Shown here one piece after another: positions 45,791-54,352 of a DNA stretch of 64,000 nt. Under the pieces are notes generated by a model, which made no database searches, was not told the DNA's origin, and worked only from the letters and a program-made list of their open reading frames with translations. Positions within the stretch are counted from its first letter, which is position 1; each line of letters begins with the position of its first letter. This DNA comes from Pseudoalteromonas piratica. Lineage in GTDB: Bacteria; Pseudomonadota; Gammaproteobacteria; Enterobacterales; Alteromonadaceae. The stretch spans positions 124,001 to 188,000 of the forward strand of contig NZ_CP009889.1 of NCBI RefSeq assembly GCF_000788395.1, written 5' to 3'. A program made the position numbers and the translations under genes.

Positions 45791-46180
45791 TTAGTTTGCA
45801 AAGAACGCCCTTACTGTTTTAGCAATGTTTTCGGTTTGGCTTGCATCTAAGCCAAGGGTGACATTTGAACCCCAGACTTCGGGGCCATCAAATTCACTGA
45901 TTTTTATGTTCAAGGTCACGTGCCCAAGAGCATCTGATGTAGCAGATATTGCAAACTCACCTTCGATTGATGCCCACTCTTGAACACCTTGCCAACCTTT
46001 CCATTCTTTTGCGATGAATGAGAATAGATTAACCAAGAATTCGCAGTCAGTGTAACCCCAAACACGTTTCCTAAGCTTAACCGCTGGCGACTCATAGAGC
46101 ACAGTGAAGTAATCAGCCTCTCTTTCGCAGAAAGTAAGTGTTGCTGATGTATTTCCTGATTTAATGACTGCTGTATCCAT
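45791..46180 (-). CDS. Cassette protein of unknown function (cassette 3)
   Basis: A 129-residue soluble protein starting MDTAVIKSGNTSATLTFCE. It is rich in beta-type segments and aromatic residues (YFTVLYESPAVKLRKRVWGY, EWKGWQGVQEWASIEGEF) and has no signal peptide. Longer starts would run into the attC site at 46190, which supports the ATG at 46180. I do not recognise the family; a small beta-sandwich or immunity-like fold is possible but not shown. It is one of the single-gene cassettes. Confidence 0.75.
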   Translation of the reverse strand: MDTAVIKSGNTSATLTFCEREADYFTVLYESPAVKLRKRVWGYTDCEFLVNLFSFIAKEWKGWQGVQEWASIEGEFAISATSDALGHVTLNIKISEFDGPEVWGSNVTLGLDASQTENIAKTVRAFFAN

Positions 46181-46189
46181 ACTCTTTAC

Positions 46190-46292
46190 TTCTAACGCCG
46201 CCATATGGGGCGAAAAAATGCTTAGCTAACATTAGCGAAGAATGAGCGCAAGCCAAGCGTTTTGCGTCCCTGCCATAATGGCTTTGTTATAC
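46190..46292 (-). other. attC-like site of cassette 4
   Basis: On the minus strand it begins GTATAACAAAGCCATTATGG and ends CCATATGGCGGCGTTAGAA. The ends pair as an imperfect stem (AACAAAGCCAT with AACGCCGCCAT read on the opposite strand). The stop codon of the cassette gene lies within the first core (GTATAAC). The middle shares CAAAACGCTTGGCT with the site at 45065. Confidence 0.8.
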
Positions 46293-46511
46293 GTTTTGTA
46301 ACTCAGTTAACAGATTATCAAGAGCTGGTTTTATATTGCTTTCAACAGAATTCATATTTAGAGCATTTAAGAGATATTCGCTAACTAATGCGCGTTTTTC
46401 AGTTGGAATATCGCTTATAGTTTTAGTTGATAGATCTAAATTTAACTTAGTTGCAGACTCAGCATCTATAAAATGCTCTTCTGGTAGAGCTAAAAATTGC
46501 TTCAAATTCAT
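46287..46511 (-). CDS. Small cassette protein of unknown function (cassette 4)
   Basis: A 74-residue acidic, mainly helical protein starting MNLKQFLALPEEHFIDAES. GAGGAAG lies a few bases before the ATG. There is no signal peptide or membrane segment. The TAA stop is embedded in the first core of its attC site, as with the DinB-like gene. The family is not recognised. Its size and position are typical of integron cassette genes. Confidence 0.65.
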   Translation of the reverse strand: MNLKQFLALPEEHFIDAESATKLNLDLSTKTISDIPTEKRALVSEYLLNALNMNSVESNIKPALDNLLTELQNV

Positions 46512-46630
46512 ATTTTAACTTCCTCGGTACCAATTTTGAGAAACGTATAACAGCTTATTAGTGCGCATTTCGATTTAAGGAAGTTATTCACAACCTAAAA
46601 TTGCCAGACCAATAAGTAATTTTATTTAAT

Positions 46631-46652
46631 ATTATCAGTAGATTATCAGTAG
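46631..46652. repeat. Tandem 11-base repeat, two copies
   Basis: ATTATCAGTAG is present twice in direct tandem. A related word ATCAGTAGATTA recurs at 46761. Confidence 0.8.
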
Positions 46653-46680
46653 TTTATTGCCCTAGCAATTTATAATTTGG

Positions 46681-46793
46681 TTTAGATAATCGAGTCATCA
46701 CTTAATCGCGCAATTAGAAGACCGTTATGTAATGTTACTCTTAAGTATTTACCCATTTAAATCAGTAGATTACATTTTTTATTTAGATAATCG
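46681..46793. repeat. Spaced direct repeat TTTAGATAATCG
   Basis: The 12-base word TTTAGATAATCG occurs at 46681-46692 and again at 46782-46793 in the same orientation. Confidence 0.75.
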
Positions 46794-46904
46794 CGCCAAA
46801 AAAATTTATATAACGTGCCATGTTCATAAGCAAAAGTGGATGTTTGATTGGGTAATATGCTGTTGAGGTTAGTTTGAACAATCACCAGTATTGTTCATTA
46901 CTTC

Positions 46905-47786
46905 TCAGCGCTGTTTTAAAACGGGTAACACTTCTGCTATTTCACTATCTAACATATCCAGTACACTCGCGAAGCCATGCTTTGGCTGCCAACCAAACTT
47001 GGCTTGTGCAGCTGATGAGTCATACACGCGGTCTAAACTTGTTGGCAAACGCCAACCTCTTTGTTTAAACGCTGATGTTATCTCTGGGCACTTTTCTTTT
47101 ATGACTTCACTTGCATGATTGTAAAGGTGTTCGCAGTCATTTTGATTAAATGGTGTAAACCCAGAAATAATGAAACGTTTAAAGCCGTTTAATCGTTTAT
47201 CTATGGCACATGCATGCGCACTTGCGACATCACGCACATCTATACCGCGAGTAAGGCGATAGATTGCCATTAAGTCAGCGGGTTCGGGAAAACATCGAGA
47301 CATTTGTAATACGGTAACTGGAAGATTGAAGAGCTTTGAAATTTCATTCAGCTTGTTTTCTGCAAGTATTTTACTTTTATGATAGATAGACTTAGGTTGA
47401 GGCTCAACTTGCTCCGTAATCCAACTGGTGTCACCTTCAGAGGATGAAGCATAACCATAAAGTGCGGTTGTACTGGTAAAAACAAAGTGCTTAATGCCTG
47501 CTTTGATGCCAGCTAAGGCTAGCTTTTCGGTTGCATCGACATTGATGGTTAGAAACTCTTTATCAGCTATTAGCCCAACATGGGGTGCATGAAGTGCCGC
47601 GGTATGAACAATAACGTCCACACTTTCAAGTGCTTTAGAAATTAATTCGCCATCGCAAATATCACCGATAAGGTCTACCGTTGAGCAAGGGGTTTTATCT
47701 AAACCTACTACATCATGATCTCTCATTAATTTGATATAAATAGCACGCCCGACTCTACCTGCAGAACCTGTTACCAATATTTTCAT
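46905..47786 (-). CDS. NAD-dependent epimerase/dehydratase-family protein
   Basis: A 293-residue extended short-chain dehydrogenase. The Rossmann motif GSAGRVGR lies at residues 7-14, and the active-site Tyr/Lys pair is in SIYHKSKILAE with Thr/Ser in FTSTTALYGY. The C-terminal half ends in FGWQPKHGFASVLDMLDSE, typical of nucleotide-sugar epimerase relatives. No other sugar-nucleotide gene is nearby, so the substrate is unknown. It lies 44 bases downstream of the EamA gene on the same strand and could be cotranscribed. Confidence 0.88.
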   Translation of the reverse strand: MKILVTGSAGRVGRAIYIKLMRDHDVVGLDKTPCSTVDLIGDICDGELISKALESVDVIVHTAALHAPHVGLIADKEFLTINVDATEKLALAGIKAGIKHFVFTSTTALYGYASSSEGDTSWITEQVEPQPKSIYHKSKILAENKLNEISKLFNLPVTVLQMSRCFPEPADLMAIYRLTRGIDVRDVASAHACAIDKRLNGFKRFIISGFTPFNQNDCEHLYNHASEVIKEKCPEITSAFKQRGWRLPTSLDRVYDSSAAQAKFGWQPKHGFASVLDMLDSEIAEVLPVLKQR

Positions 47787-47830
47787 TTTGTGCCTTTTAC
47801 TATGTGAAACGCGATGCAGCCATCTAAGTA

Positions 47831-48772
47831 TTATGAAGTAAGCTGATTATTATTGTCACTGAGTGAAGTGTTAATTTTTGGCAGATTAATGGACTGAATA
47901 ACCAAGCAAAGTAAAACTAACAATGCGCCCATCCAACCCATTAGCTTAAAACTTTCCCCCAACAGCAAAACCGCCAATATTGTTGCTATTAAAGGCTCCA
48001 GCAACGTTATTAATGTCGCATTGCTTGTTTCAATAAATGTTAAGCCATATGCAAATAATAAATATCCTAGAAACATTGGGATAATTGCCATATAAAGTGA
48101 AACAACGCTATTGGTGATGTTTAAAAATAAATTCTCACCTGTAAAAAATAGAGAAGGTAATAGCAGAATTGCCGCTCCCCCGAATAACCCTGACATGGCG
48201 GCTTTAGAATCAATGCCTTTCGTTATAAAGGATTTTGCTACCCACGAATAACAGGCGTAAGTTAACCCAGCGATACAGCCTAAGACAATTCCTATTGAAT
48301 TGAGAAATAAATTAGATGTGTCATCAAATGCGGGTTTTTTACCGTGAGTGAGCAAAATGACACCAATCACACCAAACGTAAAACTTACCCCCCATTTTCT
48401 TGAAATTGATTTTTGATTAAAAAGACGCTCAAGAAGGGCGGCAAACATGGGCGCAGTGGCTATTGGCACAATAGTACCTATCGCAACGCCAGATAAGTGC
48501 ATAGCGGAATAAAATGCCAGAGGATATATTGCAACTGATAAGGCGCCAGCAGCGAATAGTCCCTTTCGTTTGATAAGCTGTCGATAGTTTGCAAGTAGAC
48601 TTCGAATGTTGGTTAGTACCATCAATACACCGCCAACACCCATTGCGAATGCGCCAATGGCTAGGGGGCTTACATCACTTGAAAAGCTTGCAACAGTGCC
48701 GGTCGTACCCCAAAGAAAACTAGCAATAACAATCGCTAAAGTACCTTTAATCATTTTTGACTCAACAAACAT
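47831..48772 (-). CDS. EamA/DMT-family transporter
   Basis: A 313-residue inner-membrane protein with about ten hydrophobic helices in two EamA repeats (IASFLWGTTGTVASF near the start, GLTYACYSWVAKSFITKGID in the middle, LLEPLIATILAVLLLGE near the end). It resembles YicL/YdcZ-like exporters rather than the EamA protein at 30500. The alternative start at 48754 (MIKGTLAIVI) is also possible. An AraC-type regulator gene lies just upstream on the same strand and is a likely controller. Confidence 0.9.
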   Translation of the reverse strand: MFVESKMIKGTLAIVIASFLWGTTGTVASFSSDVSPLAIGAFAMGVGGVLMVLTNIRSLLANYRQLIKRKGLFAAGALSVAIYPLAFYSAMHLSGVAIGTIVPIATAPMFAALLERLFNQKSISRKWGVSFTFGVIGVILLTHGKKPAFDDTSNLFLNSIGIVLGCIAGLTYACYSWVAKSFITKGIDSKAAMSGLFGGAAILLLPSLFFTGENLFLNITNSVVSLYMAIIPMFLGYLLFAYGLTFIETSNATLITLLEPLIATILAVLLLGESFKLMGWMGALLVLLCLVIQSINLPKINTSLSDNNNQLTS

Positions 48773-48871
48773 AATAACTTCTCAGATTAATATTTGAAGG
48801 CTAAATAATATGTTTTTTAGAGACTTAATTTTTGACTATTCGGACGGAATTCTTATCAAATTGGACAGACA

Positions 48872-49579
48872 TTAATTTTTGAAATTTTTAGGAGATAAAC
48901 CAAAATACTGTTTGAATTTACGGCTAAATGCCGATAAATCTTTATAGCCAACTTTCTCACCAACTATCTGTAGCGAGTAGTCTGTATGCGTAAGTAATGC
49001 CTGTGCTTTTTCCATTCTAAGTTGGGTAATATGCTCAAGCACAGTTACACCCAATTGTGCTTTAAATATTTTTTTAAATTGAGTTGGACTTAAATAAGCG
49101 ACTTCAGCCAGTGTCGCAATATTAAGTGGTTCGGTAATGTGTTCAGTAATGTAAAGCAGTGCATTGTTAATTCTCGCATCTAGCTTAGGCAGCAAGTTCT
49201 GGCTTTCTAACAATAGATAAAATGTTTCGTACATTGACTGTTCAATAAGCGGGTTGATTTGATTTTCTAACTGGCTCTCGATAAAAAGTAGATAATTTAA
49301 CAAAGGCTTATTTATTTCAAAAACAATCTGCTCTGACGAAATAAGATTGTTAGGTAGGTTGCGCATATCAGCAACAATAAAGCGTGCCTCCCGTTCTGCT
49401 GCAAATAAATGCTTCTCATTGGCTCGAATAACGACACATTCTCGCGGCGCGACCTTACCGCTAAAATCGTCAACGTGTATGTTGATGACTCCTCGCAAGG
49501 GTAAAACAATTTGATTGAACTCATGAGAGTGAGAAACAGGGTTTGCACTATAAGAGCGAATAGATAATAGATTTGGCAT
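48872..49579 (-). CDS. AraC-family regulator with cupin sensor domain
   Basis: A 235-residue regulator. The N-terminal part (about 10-90) is a cupin (SHSHEFNQIVLPLRGVINI) that binds an unknown ligand. The C-terminal AraC domain (about 140-233) has both helix-turn-helix units: IATLAEVAYLSPTQFKKIFK and IVGEKVGYKDLSAFSRKFKQ. It lies 99 bases upstream of the EamA transporter gene, so that exporter is the likely target. It is shorter than most AraC proteins because the sensor is a minimal cupin. Confidence 0.9.
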   Translation of the reverse strand: MPNLLSIRSYSANPVSHSHEFNQIVLPLRGVINIHVDDFSGKVAPRECVVIRANEKHLFAAEREARFIVADMRNLPNNLISSEQIVFEINKPLLNYLLFIESQLENQINPLIEQSMYETFYLLLESQNLLPKLDARINNALLYITEHITEPLNIATLAEVAYLSPTQFKKIFKAQLGVTVLEHITQLRMEKAQALLTHTDYSLQIVGEKVGYKDLSAFSRKFKQYFGLSPKNFKN

Positions 49580-49688
49580 GCCAACTACATCAAATTGTGA
49601 TAATTCATAGCAATTTAATCGGTAATTTACGCCGCGACAAGAGGCGTTTTACCTTTGAATGAGTTTAAACCGATATCACGATAGGCGG

Positions 49689-50360
49689 TCAAGCAAAGCC
49701 CTCGGCCGATATAGTATCTACTTGGCTGAGTTGATTAAATAAAATACCGGCTTGGGTGCGGTTGTTTAGGTCAAGTTTACGTAAAATGGCGGATACATGT
49801 TGTTTTACTGTGGTTTCTTGCACAGACATTTCATAAGCAATTTGTTTGTTTAACAGGCCGTCGGCAATCATCGCCAGTACCTTGTATTGCTGTGGTGTAA
49901 GCTTTTCTAAGTTTTGTGCAAATTCGGTTTGTTCGTTGTCGATTGGGTGCGCTTCTAGATCTAGATTTTCAGGCAGCCAGGTGTCGCCATCAATCACGAC
50001 TTCAATGGCTTTGCCAATATTGCTCAGCGAGGTCGATTTTGGAATGTAGGCGCAGGCACCAGCTTCCATGGCGTGGTTAATTATTTTGGCGTCTTCCGTT
50101 GCCGATACCATAATCACTAAGATATCAGGGTATTGGTTGCGAATTTGCGTGAGCCCTTGCAGGCCTTTGGCGCCAGGAATATTTAAATCGAGAAAAATGA
50201 GTTCGGTTTCTGGGTGAGTTTCCAGCAAAGAAAACAAGCTCGCTAAATCATAACACTCTTGAATATTGTCTTCTTCGAGATAGTTTGCCGCTGCTTGGCT
50301 TAAAGCACTGCGAAATAGCGGGTGATCGTCTGCGATAATGGCTTTCACTTGCGTTGTCAT
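49689..50360 (-). CDS. crbR: CrbR/ErdR-like response regulator (NarL/LuxR type)
   Basis: A 223-residue two-component regulator. The receiver (about 5-120) has the acidic pair in IIADDHPLF, phospho-acceptor D58 (IFLDLNIPG) and the conserved Lys in AYIPKSTS. The LuxR-type helix-turn-helix (about 150-212) reads LTPQQYKVLAMIADGLLNKQ and VQETTVKQHVSAILRKL. This receiver and linker pattern fits ErdR/AgmR and CrbR, partners of the symporter-kinase MxtR/CrbS encoded here at 35601. CrbR activates acs and other two-carbon genes. It sits next to the 3-hydroxybutyrate locus, which may be a target; that is inferred. Confidence 0.85.
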   Translation of the reverse strand: MTTQVKAIIADDHPLFRSALSQAAANYLEEDNIQECYDLASLFSLLETHPETELIFLDLNIPGAKGLQGLTQIRNQYPDILVIMVSATEDAKIINHAMEAGACAYIPKSTSLSNIGKAIEVVIDGDTWLPENLDLEAHPIDNEQTEFAQNLEKLTPQQYKVLAMIADGLLNKQIAYEMSVQETTVKQHVSAILRKLDLNNRTQAGILFNQLSQVDTISAEGFA

Positions 50361-50470
50361 CCAATTAACTCCAATTCTTCCTGTTATAAGGTATTCGATA
50401 TACGGTTACAAGCATTTCCCCAAAGCTGGGCCACCAAACTAGGTGTTGGCGACCCAAGGGGGAGTGTTAA

Positions 50471-52783
50471 TTAAAAGCGGTAATTAACGGTGAGCGTAAC
50501 GGTACGCGGGTCGCCGTAATAACCAATTAAGGTATTGTCACCACCTAACCCCGGCGTATATTTGCTTGTATCCGTTGGGTCAGTAGGATCAGGGGTGACA
50601 AATTGATAACCGCCAACAAGGTATTCTTCGTCGGTGAGGTTTTTACCCGTTAGTGATGCACTCCAGTGGCCATCATTCGAGTACCAAGTTACACCTAAAT
50701 TTACTAAACCGTAGGCATCTTGCGAAAGTAGGCTGGCTTCTTCAAACAGCACGTAATCGCCGCGATGGTAGTAGTTACCGTTTACTACAAAGTCACCAAA
50801 TGATGATTCAATTGAGTAATCAAATCCTAGGTTAAAGGTTAAATCTGGGGTGTTGGCAATATCAAATTGGTCTGATTTATCAAACTCTTCGCCTGTTTCT
50901 GGGTCGGTGTCGATCACTTCAGTAAATTCAGCATCGATATAACCAATCGAGGCATTAAAATTAAGGTTGTCAGTGGCAACATAAGTAAATTCGGCTTCTA
51001 TGCCTTGCGACTCTGAGCGGCCAATATTGCCAAGGCGCTGGTTGAGATCGGCTGAGGTTTCGCCCGGTAAAATCGAAATATACTGGCGATCTTTATGCAG
51101 CAATGAGAACAAGGTGATGTTAGCTCGCAGGTTATCGTTCCACTCGCTTTTCATACCGAGTTCAAATGAATCTACAATCTCTGGATTGGCAGCGGGCTCT
51201 GCAGTTGTGGCACGCGGGTTATAAGTACCTGACTTAAATCCTTGTGCGTAGCTTGCAAAAAACATCATGTCATCTGAATGCTGATATTCCACACCAAGGC
51301 GTGGCGTAAAGCGCGACCAATCTTCGTTATCGTTCAGTACTTCTGGTACTAATTCGCCTGCTGGTCGCTCATAACCTGGGATCCACCCTGAGTATGGGTA
51401 GACAGTTTCAAATACTAAGCCATTGTTTACGTTTGCTTCTTTTTCATCTTGGGTATAACGGGCACCAAGGGTTGCCGACCACTGCTGGTTAAAGTAGTAG
51501 CTGCCTTGAATATACGCTGCTTTACTTGATGAATTGTTACAACCAGAGACTTCACGGGTTAACCCCGGTAATGAAATAGCATTGCCTAGCACTTCTAAAA
51601 TGGCTTCAAACTGGCCGCATGACTCGCCATCATAGTAATAAAGACCCGACACCAATTTGTAGTTTTCACCTGCGTGGTTTAGTTGTAATTCATGGCTGGT
51701 TTGATTGTCGTCATACACAGCTGGAACATCAAAAATGCGAAGCGGTGTATTATCAAAGTCGATATTAGTTGGCGAATAGCTTTCACGTTTTGATGCAACG
51801 TATTTTAAGCTGGTGGCATCTGTTAAGTCCCAGTTGGCAAGTAGGCTGTAGCCTTCAAGCTCTACCTTGTTCCACGTTGGTAAGCTGGTGTACGAGTCGT
51901 ATACGCTATTTGGCACTGGCGCATCTGTTAATAAACTTGGTAGTAAACGGTAGCCGCCTTTGGCATTTGAGGTATCGTCGGTTTTATCCCAATTTAAGCG
52001 GAAGAATAAATCGTCATTGGCATGCCATTCGAGTGTAACGCGGGCTGCTTCCACTTCTTTGTTGTAGTTTTCGGTATCTTGATTTGGTAAATCAGATTGT
52101 AAATATTCACCAAACCCGTCGCGATTTAAATTGGCATAACCAACGCCAACATAAAGAGTATCTTGAATAAGTGGGTATTGCCCTGTGAGTTTAATATCGC
52201 GCTGGTTATAACTACCTACGCTTGCTGATACATTAAACGTCGCATCTCCTGTCATTTCTTTGGTCACGTATTTAATGGCGCCACCTATGGTGTTTTTGCC
52301 ATACAGTGTGCCTTGCGGACCGCGCAATACTTCAACGCGTTCAACATCGATTAAATCGAGCACGGCACCTTGCGGGCGCGCTAAATACACATCATCAATA
52401 TAAATACCTACACCTGGCTCGTAGCCCCAAAGCGGGTCTTGCTGGCCAACACCACGAATAAACGCGGTAATGGTTGAGTTTGTGCCACGGCTGCGTTGCA
52501 ACGTGGTATTTGGAGAAAATTGCTGTACTTCAATCAGTTCGGCAATGCCTTTTTCGGCAAGCTCAGTAGCACCTATTGAGGTAACGGCCACTGGCACTTG
52601 TTGAAGGTTTTCGACAGTTTTACGTGCGGTTACTTGAATGCGCTCAAGCTCTGCTTTTTTCTCGCCATTTTCCTGTTGATTTGCAAATGTAGGGGTTGCT
52701 AATGCCAATAATACAGCACCACTTACTGCAGACAGTGAGCGCAGGCAAGCGTGTTTGCTGCTGTTGATATTTGCCTTGGTCAT
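50471..52783 (-). CDS. TonB-dependent outer-membrane receptor
   Basis: A 770-residue receptor. After a signal peptide (about 1-35, ending in TPTFA) comes a TonB-box-like ELERIQVTARKTVENLQ, then the plug (about 55-165, with FIRGVGQQDPLWGYEPGVGI and VEVLRGPQGTLYGKNTIGG) and a barrel ending in GDPRTVTLTVNYRF. The plug resembles receptors for small organic compounds in Sphingomonads and Alteromonads rather than siderophore receptors with a CarboxypepD domain. It is divergent from the 3-hydroxybutyrate operon and shares its promoter region, so it may import the same class of substrate. Substrate is inferred. Confidence 0.9.
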   Translation of the reverse strand: MTKANINSSKHACLRSLSAVSGAVLLALATPTFANQQENGEKKAELERIQVTARKTVENLQQVPVAVTSIGATELAEKGIAELIEVQQFSPNTTLQRSRGTNSTITAFIRGVGQQDPLWGYEPGVGIYIDDVYLARPQGAVLDLIDVERVEVLRGPQGTLYGKNTIGGAIKYVTKEMTGDATFNVSASVGSYNQRDIKLTGQYPLIQDTLYVGVGYANLNRDGFGEYLQSDLPNQDTENYNKEVEAARVTLEWHANDDLFFRLNWDKTDDTSNAKGGYRLLPSLLTDAPVPNSVYDSYTSLPTWNKVELEGYSLLANWDLTDATSLKYVASKRESYSPTNIDFDNTPLRIFDVPAVYDDNQTSHELQLNHAGENYKLVSGLYYYDGESCGQFEAILEVLGNAISLPGLTREVSGCNNSSSKAAYIQGSYYFNQQWSATLGARYTQDEKEANVNNGLVFETVYPYSGWIPGYERPAGELVPEVLNDNEDWSRFTPRLGVEYQHSDDMMFFASYAQGFKSGTYNPRATTAEPAANPEIVDSFELGMKSEWNDNLRANITLFSLLHKDRQYISILPGETSADLNQRLGNIGRSESQGIEAEFTYVATDNLNFNASIGYIDAEFTEVIDTDPETGEEFDKSDQFDIANTPDLTFNLGFDYSIESSFGDFVVNGNYYHRGDYVLFEEASLLSQDAYGLVNLGVTWYSNDGHWSASLTGKNLTDEEYLVGGYQFVTPDPTDPTDTSKYTPGLGGDNTLIGYYGDPRTVTLTVNYRF

Positions 52784-52868
52784 AATGTTGTTCCTATCTT
52801 TATTGTTATACGTTACATCGCACAGCCAAGTCAGTTACCAATCTAGTGGGTAATCTTTAAAATAGCTT

Positions 52869-52942
52869 TAGCACTATAGTACTATCCACTGTTAATTTGT
52901 TGTTTTTAAATAACAAATCATTCACATATAACTATAGTGCTA
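52869..52942. promoter_or_regulatory. Inverted repeat in the shared promoter of the TonB receptor and 3-hydroxybutyrate operon
   Basis: TAGCACTATAGT (52869-52880) and ACTATAGTGCTA (52931-52942) are perfect inverted copies 50 bases apart; each contains the self-complementary ACTATAGT. Between them is another AT-rich imperfect inverted repeat (ATTTGTTG...TAACAAAT). It is a good candidate operator for a dimeric regulator controlling both directions. Confidence 0.55.
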
Positions 52943-53041
52943 TTGTTTAAATCGCCACCCTTAGCCACATTGATATGCAGCAGTAATTTGACGCACTAGC
53001 AGCCAAGTCACCCTTGTTAGTGATTCAAATAGGAAGATTTT

Positions 53042-54343
53042 ATGTTAAGTATGCTTGGCCTGATTGGTGGTCTGGCGCTTTTGATTGTGTTGACGCTGCG
53101 CGGCATGAATTTATTTATTGCCGCGCCAGCATGTGCACTCATTGTGGCGCTCACCAGTAATTTGGCGATATTTCCAAGCGCTGGCGCTGATAACTTTATT
53201 CAAGGCTATATGAATGGCTTTGCTAATTTTGTTAGTGCATGGTTTTTTATGTTTTTGCTTGGCAGTTTGTTTGGCAAATTTATGGAAGACACCGGCGCTG
53301 CCGACAGTGTCGCTCGCTATATTGTCGATAAACTCGGTATGAAACACGCAGTATTGGCAATTGTTATTGCCTGTGCCGTATTAACCTATGGTGGTGTTAG
53401 CGTGTTTATTGTGGCGTTTTCGGTGTACCCAATGGCGCTGTCGCTATTTAAAGATGCCAATTTACCGCGCCGTTTTATTCCAGCTACGTTGGCATTTGGT
53501 TCGGTTACCTTCACCATGACATCAGCAGGTTCGCCTGAAATTCAAAACTGGATCCCCATCAAGTATTTAGGCACTTCGCCTTATGCTGCGTGGGAAGTGA
53601 GCCTAGTTGTAGCAATTTTTATGGCGTGTTTTGGCTACTGGTGGCTGAAAAAAATGATTGGTAAAGCGGTGGCTAATGGCGAGCAGTTCGAAGCGCGCGA
53701 TGACGACCCAGAAATCCCCGAGCGTGATTACCCGCACCCAATAACTGGGCTTATTCCGCTATTAGTGGTGTTGGCACTGTCATTTATTTTGCACGATAGC
53801 TTACAGCAGGCCGCTTTGATTGTGGCGTTATTAGGTGGGGTATTGTCAATTGTGGTGATTAACTTTAAACACTTTCACAATCTTGCCAAAGCGACCACCG
53901 AAGGCACTAATGGCGCACTGATTGCGATTGGTAATACCGCCGCTGTTGTGGGGTTTGGTGCCATTGCTAAATCGTCTGAAGCGTTTACCGTGGCAGTTGA
54001 TTTAATGACGCAAATTCCAGGCAACGAGCTGATTGGTGCTGCGGTAGCGGTCAGTGTGATTGCGGGGTTAACGGGCTCAGCCTCCGGCGGGCAAGCCATT
54101 GCGCTGCCATTAGTCGCGCCGCACTATTTAGATGCAGGGGTTAACCCTGAACAATTACACCGAGTGGTATCAATTTCATCGGGTGCGCTTGATACCTTGC
54201 CACATAATGGGTATGTGGTAACTACCATTCGCGCAATTTGTAAAGAAACCCATCAAGCTGCATATTGGTCTATGGCGGCATTAAGTGCGGCGGTACCGTT
54301 ACTTGGCGTTGTGTTGGCATTGTGTTTGTTTATTTGGTTTTAA
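53042..54343 (+). CDS. GntP-family permease, probable 3-hydroxybutyrate transporter
   Basis: A 433-residue inner-membrane transporter with about 12 hydrophobic helices. Family segments include GGVSVFIVAFSVYPMALSLF, PAGSPEIQNW-like SAGSPEIQNWIPIKYLGTS, GLTGSASGGQAIALPLVAPH and SISSGALDTLPHNGYVVTT. The GntP family moves gluconate and other hydroxy-acids by proton symport. The substrate here is predicted to be 3-hydroxybutyrate from the downstream genes. It is the first gene of a five-gene operon; the gap to the next gene is nine bases. A GGAAG site precedes the ATG. Confidence 0.9.
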   Translation: MLSMLGLIGGLALLIVLTLRGMNLFIAAPACALIVALTSNLAIFPSAGADNFIQGYMNGFANFVSAWFFMFLLGSLFGKFMEDTGAADSVARYIVDKLGMKHAVLAIVIACAVLTYGGVSVFIVAFSVYPMALSLFKDANLPRRFIPATLAFGSVTFTMTSAGSPEIQNWIPIKYLGTSPYAAWEVSLVVAIFMACFGYWWLKKMIGKAVANGEQFEARDDDPEIPERDYPHPITGLIPLLVVLALSFILHDSLQQAALIVALLGGVLSIVVINFKHFHNLAKATTEGTNGALIAIGNTAAVVGFGAIAKSSEAFTVAVDLMTQIPGNELIGAAVAVSVIAGLTGSASGGQAIALPLVAPHYLDAGVNPEQLHRVVSISSGALDTLPHNGYVVTTIRAICKETHQAAYWSMAALSAAVPLLGVVLALCLFIWF

Positions 54344-54352
54344 GGGCTGATT

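Larger units (their letters stand above)
44350..46551 (-). mobile_element. Integron-type gene cassette cluster without integrase
   Basis: Four short genes on the minus strand, each followed by an inverted-repeat element with the features of an integron attC site: a YAAC-type core at the start, a GTTA-type core at the end, and a folded middle. Two of the sites share the words CAAAACGCTTGGCT and GCTAATNTTAGC. The genes have no functional link and are mostly orphan proteins, as in superintegron arrays. A core-like GTTATAC at 46545-46551 marks the far boundary. No tyrosine recombinase gene lies within the window, so this is either a distal part of an array or a stand-alone cluster (CALIN). Confidence 0.72.
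46552..46904. other. AT-rich gap with short repeats beside the cassette cluster
   Basis: About 350 very AT-rich bases with no ORF that has a ribosome binding site. They hold an 11-base tandem repeat (46631-46652) and a 12-base repeat spaced by about 100 bases (46681 and 46782). The gap may be a decayed cassette region. Confidence 0.45.

Noticed and set aside
46545..46720. A fifth attC site upstream of cassette 4
   Set aside because: Only a GTTATAC core is visible; I could not find a paired outer core, so I kept it as a boundary only.
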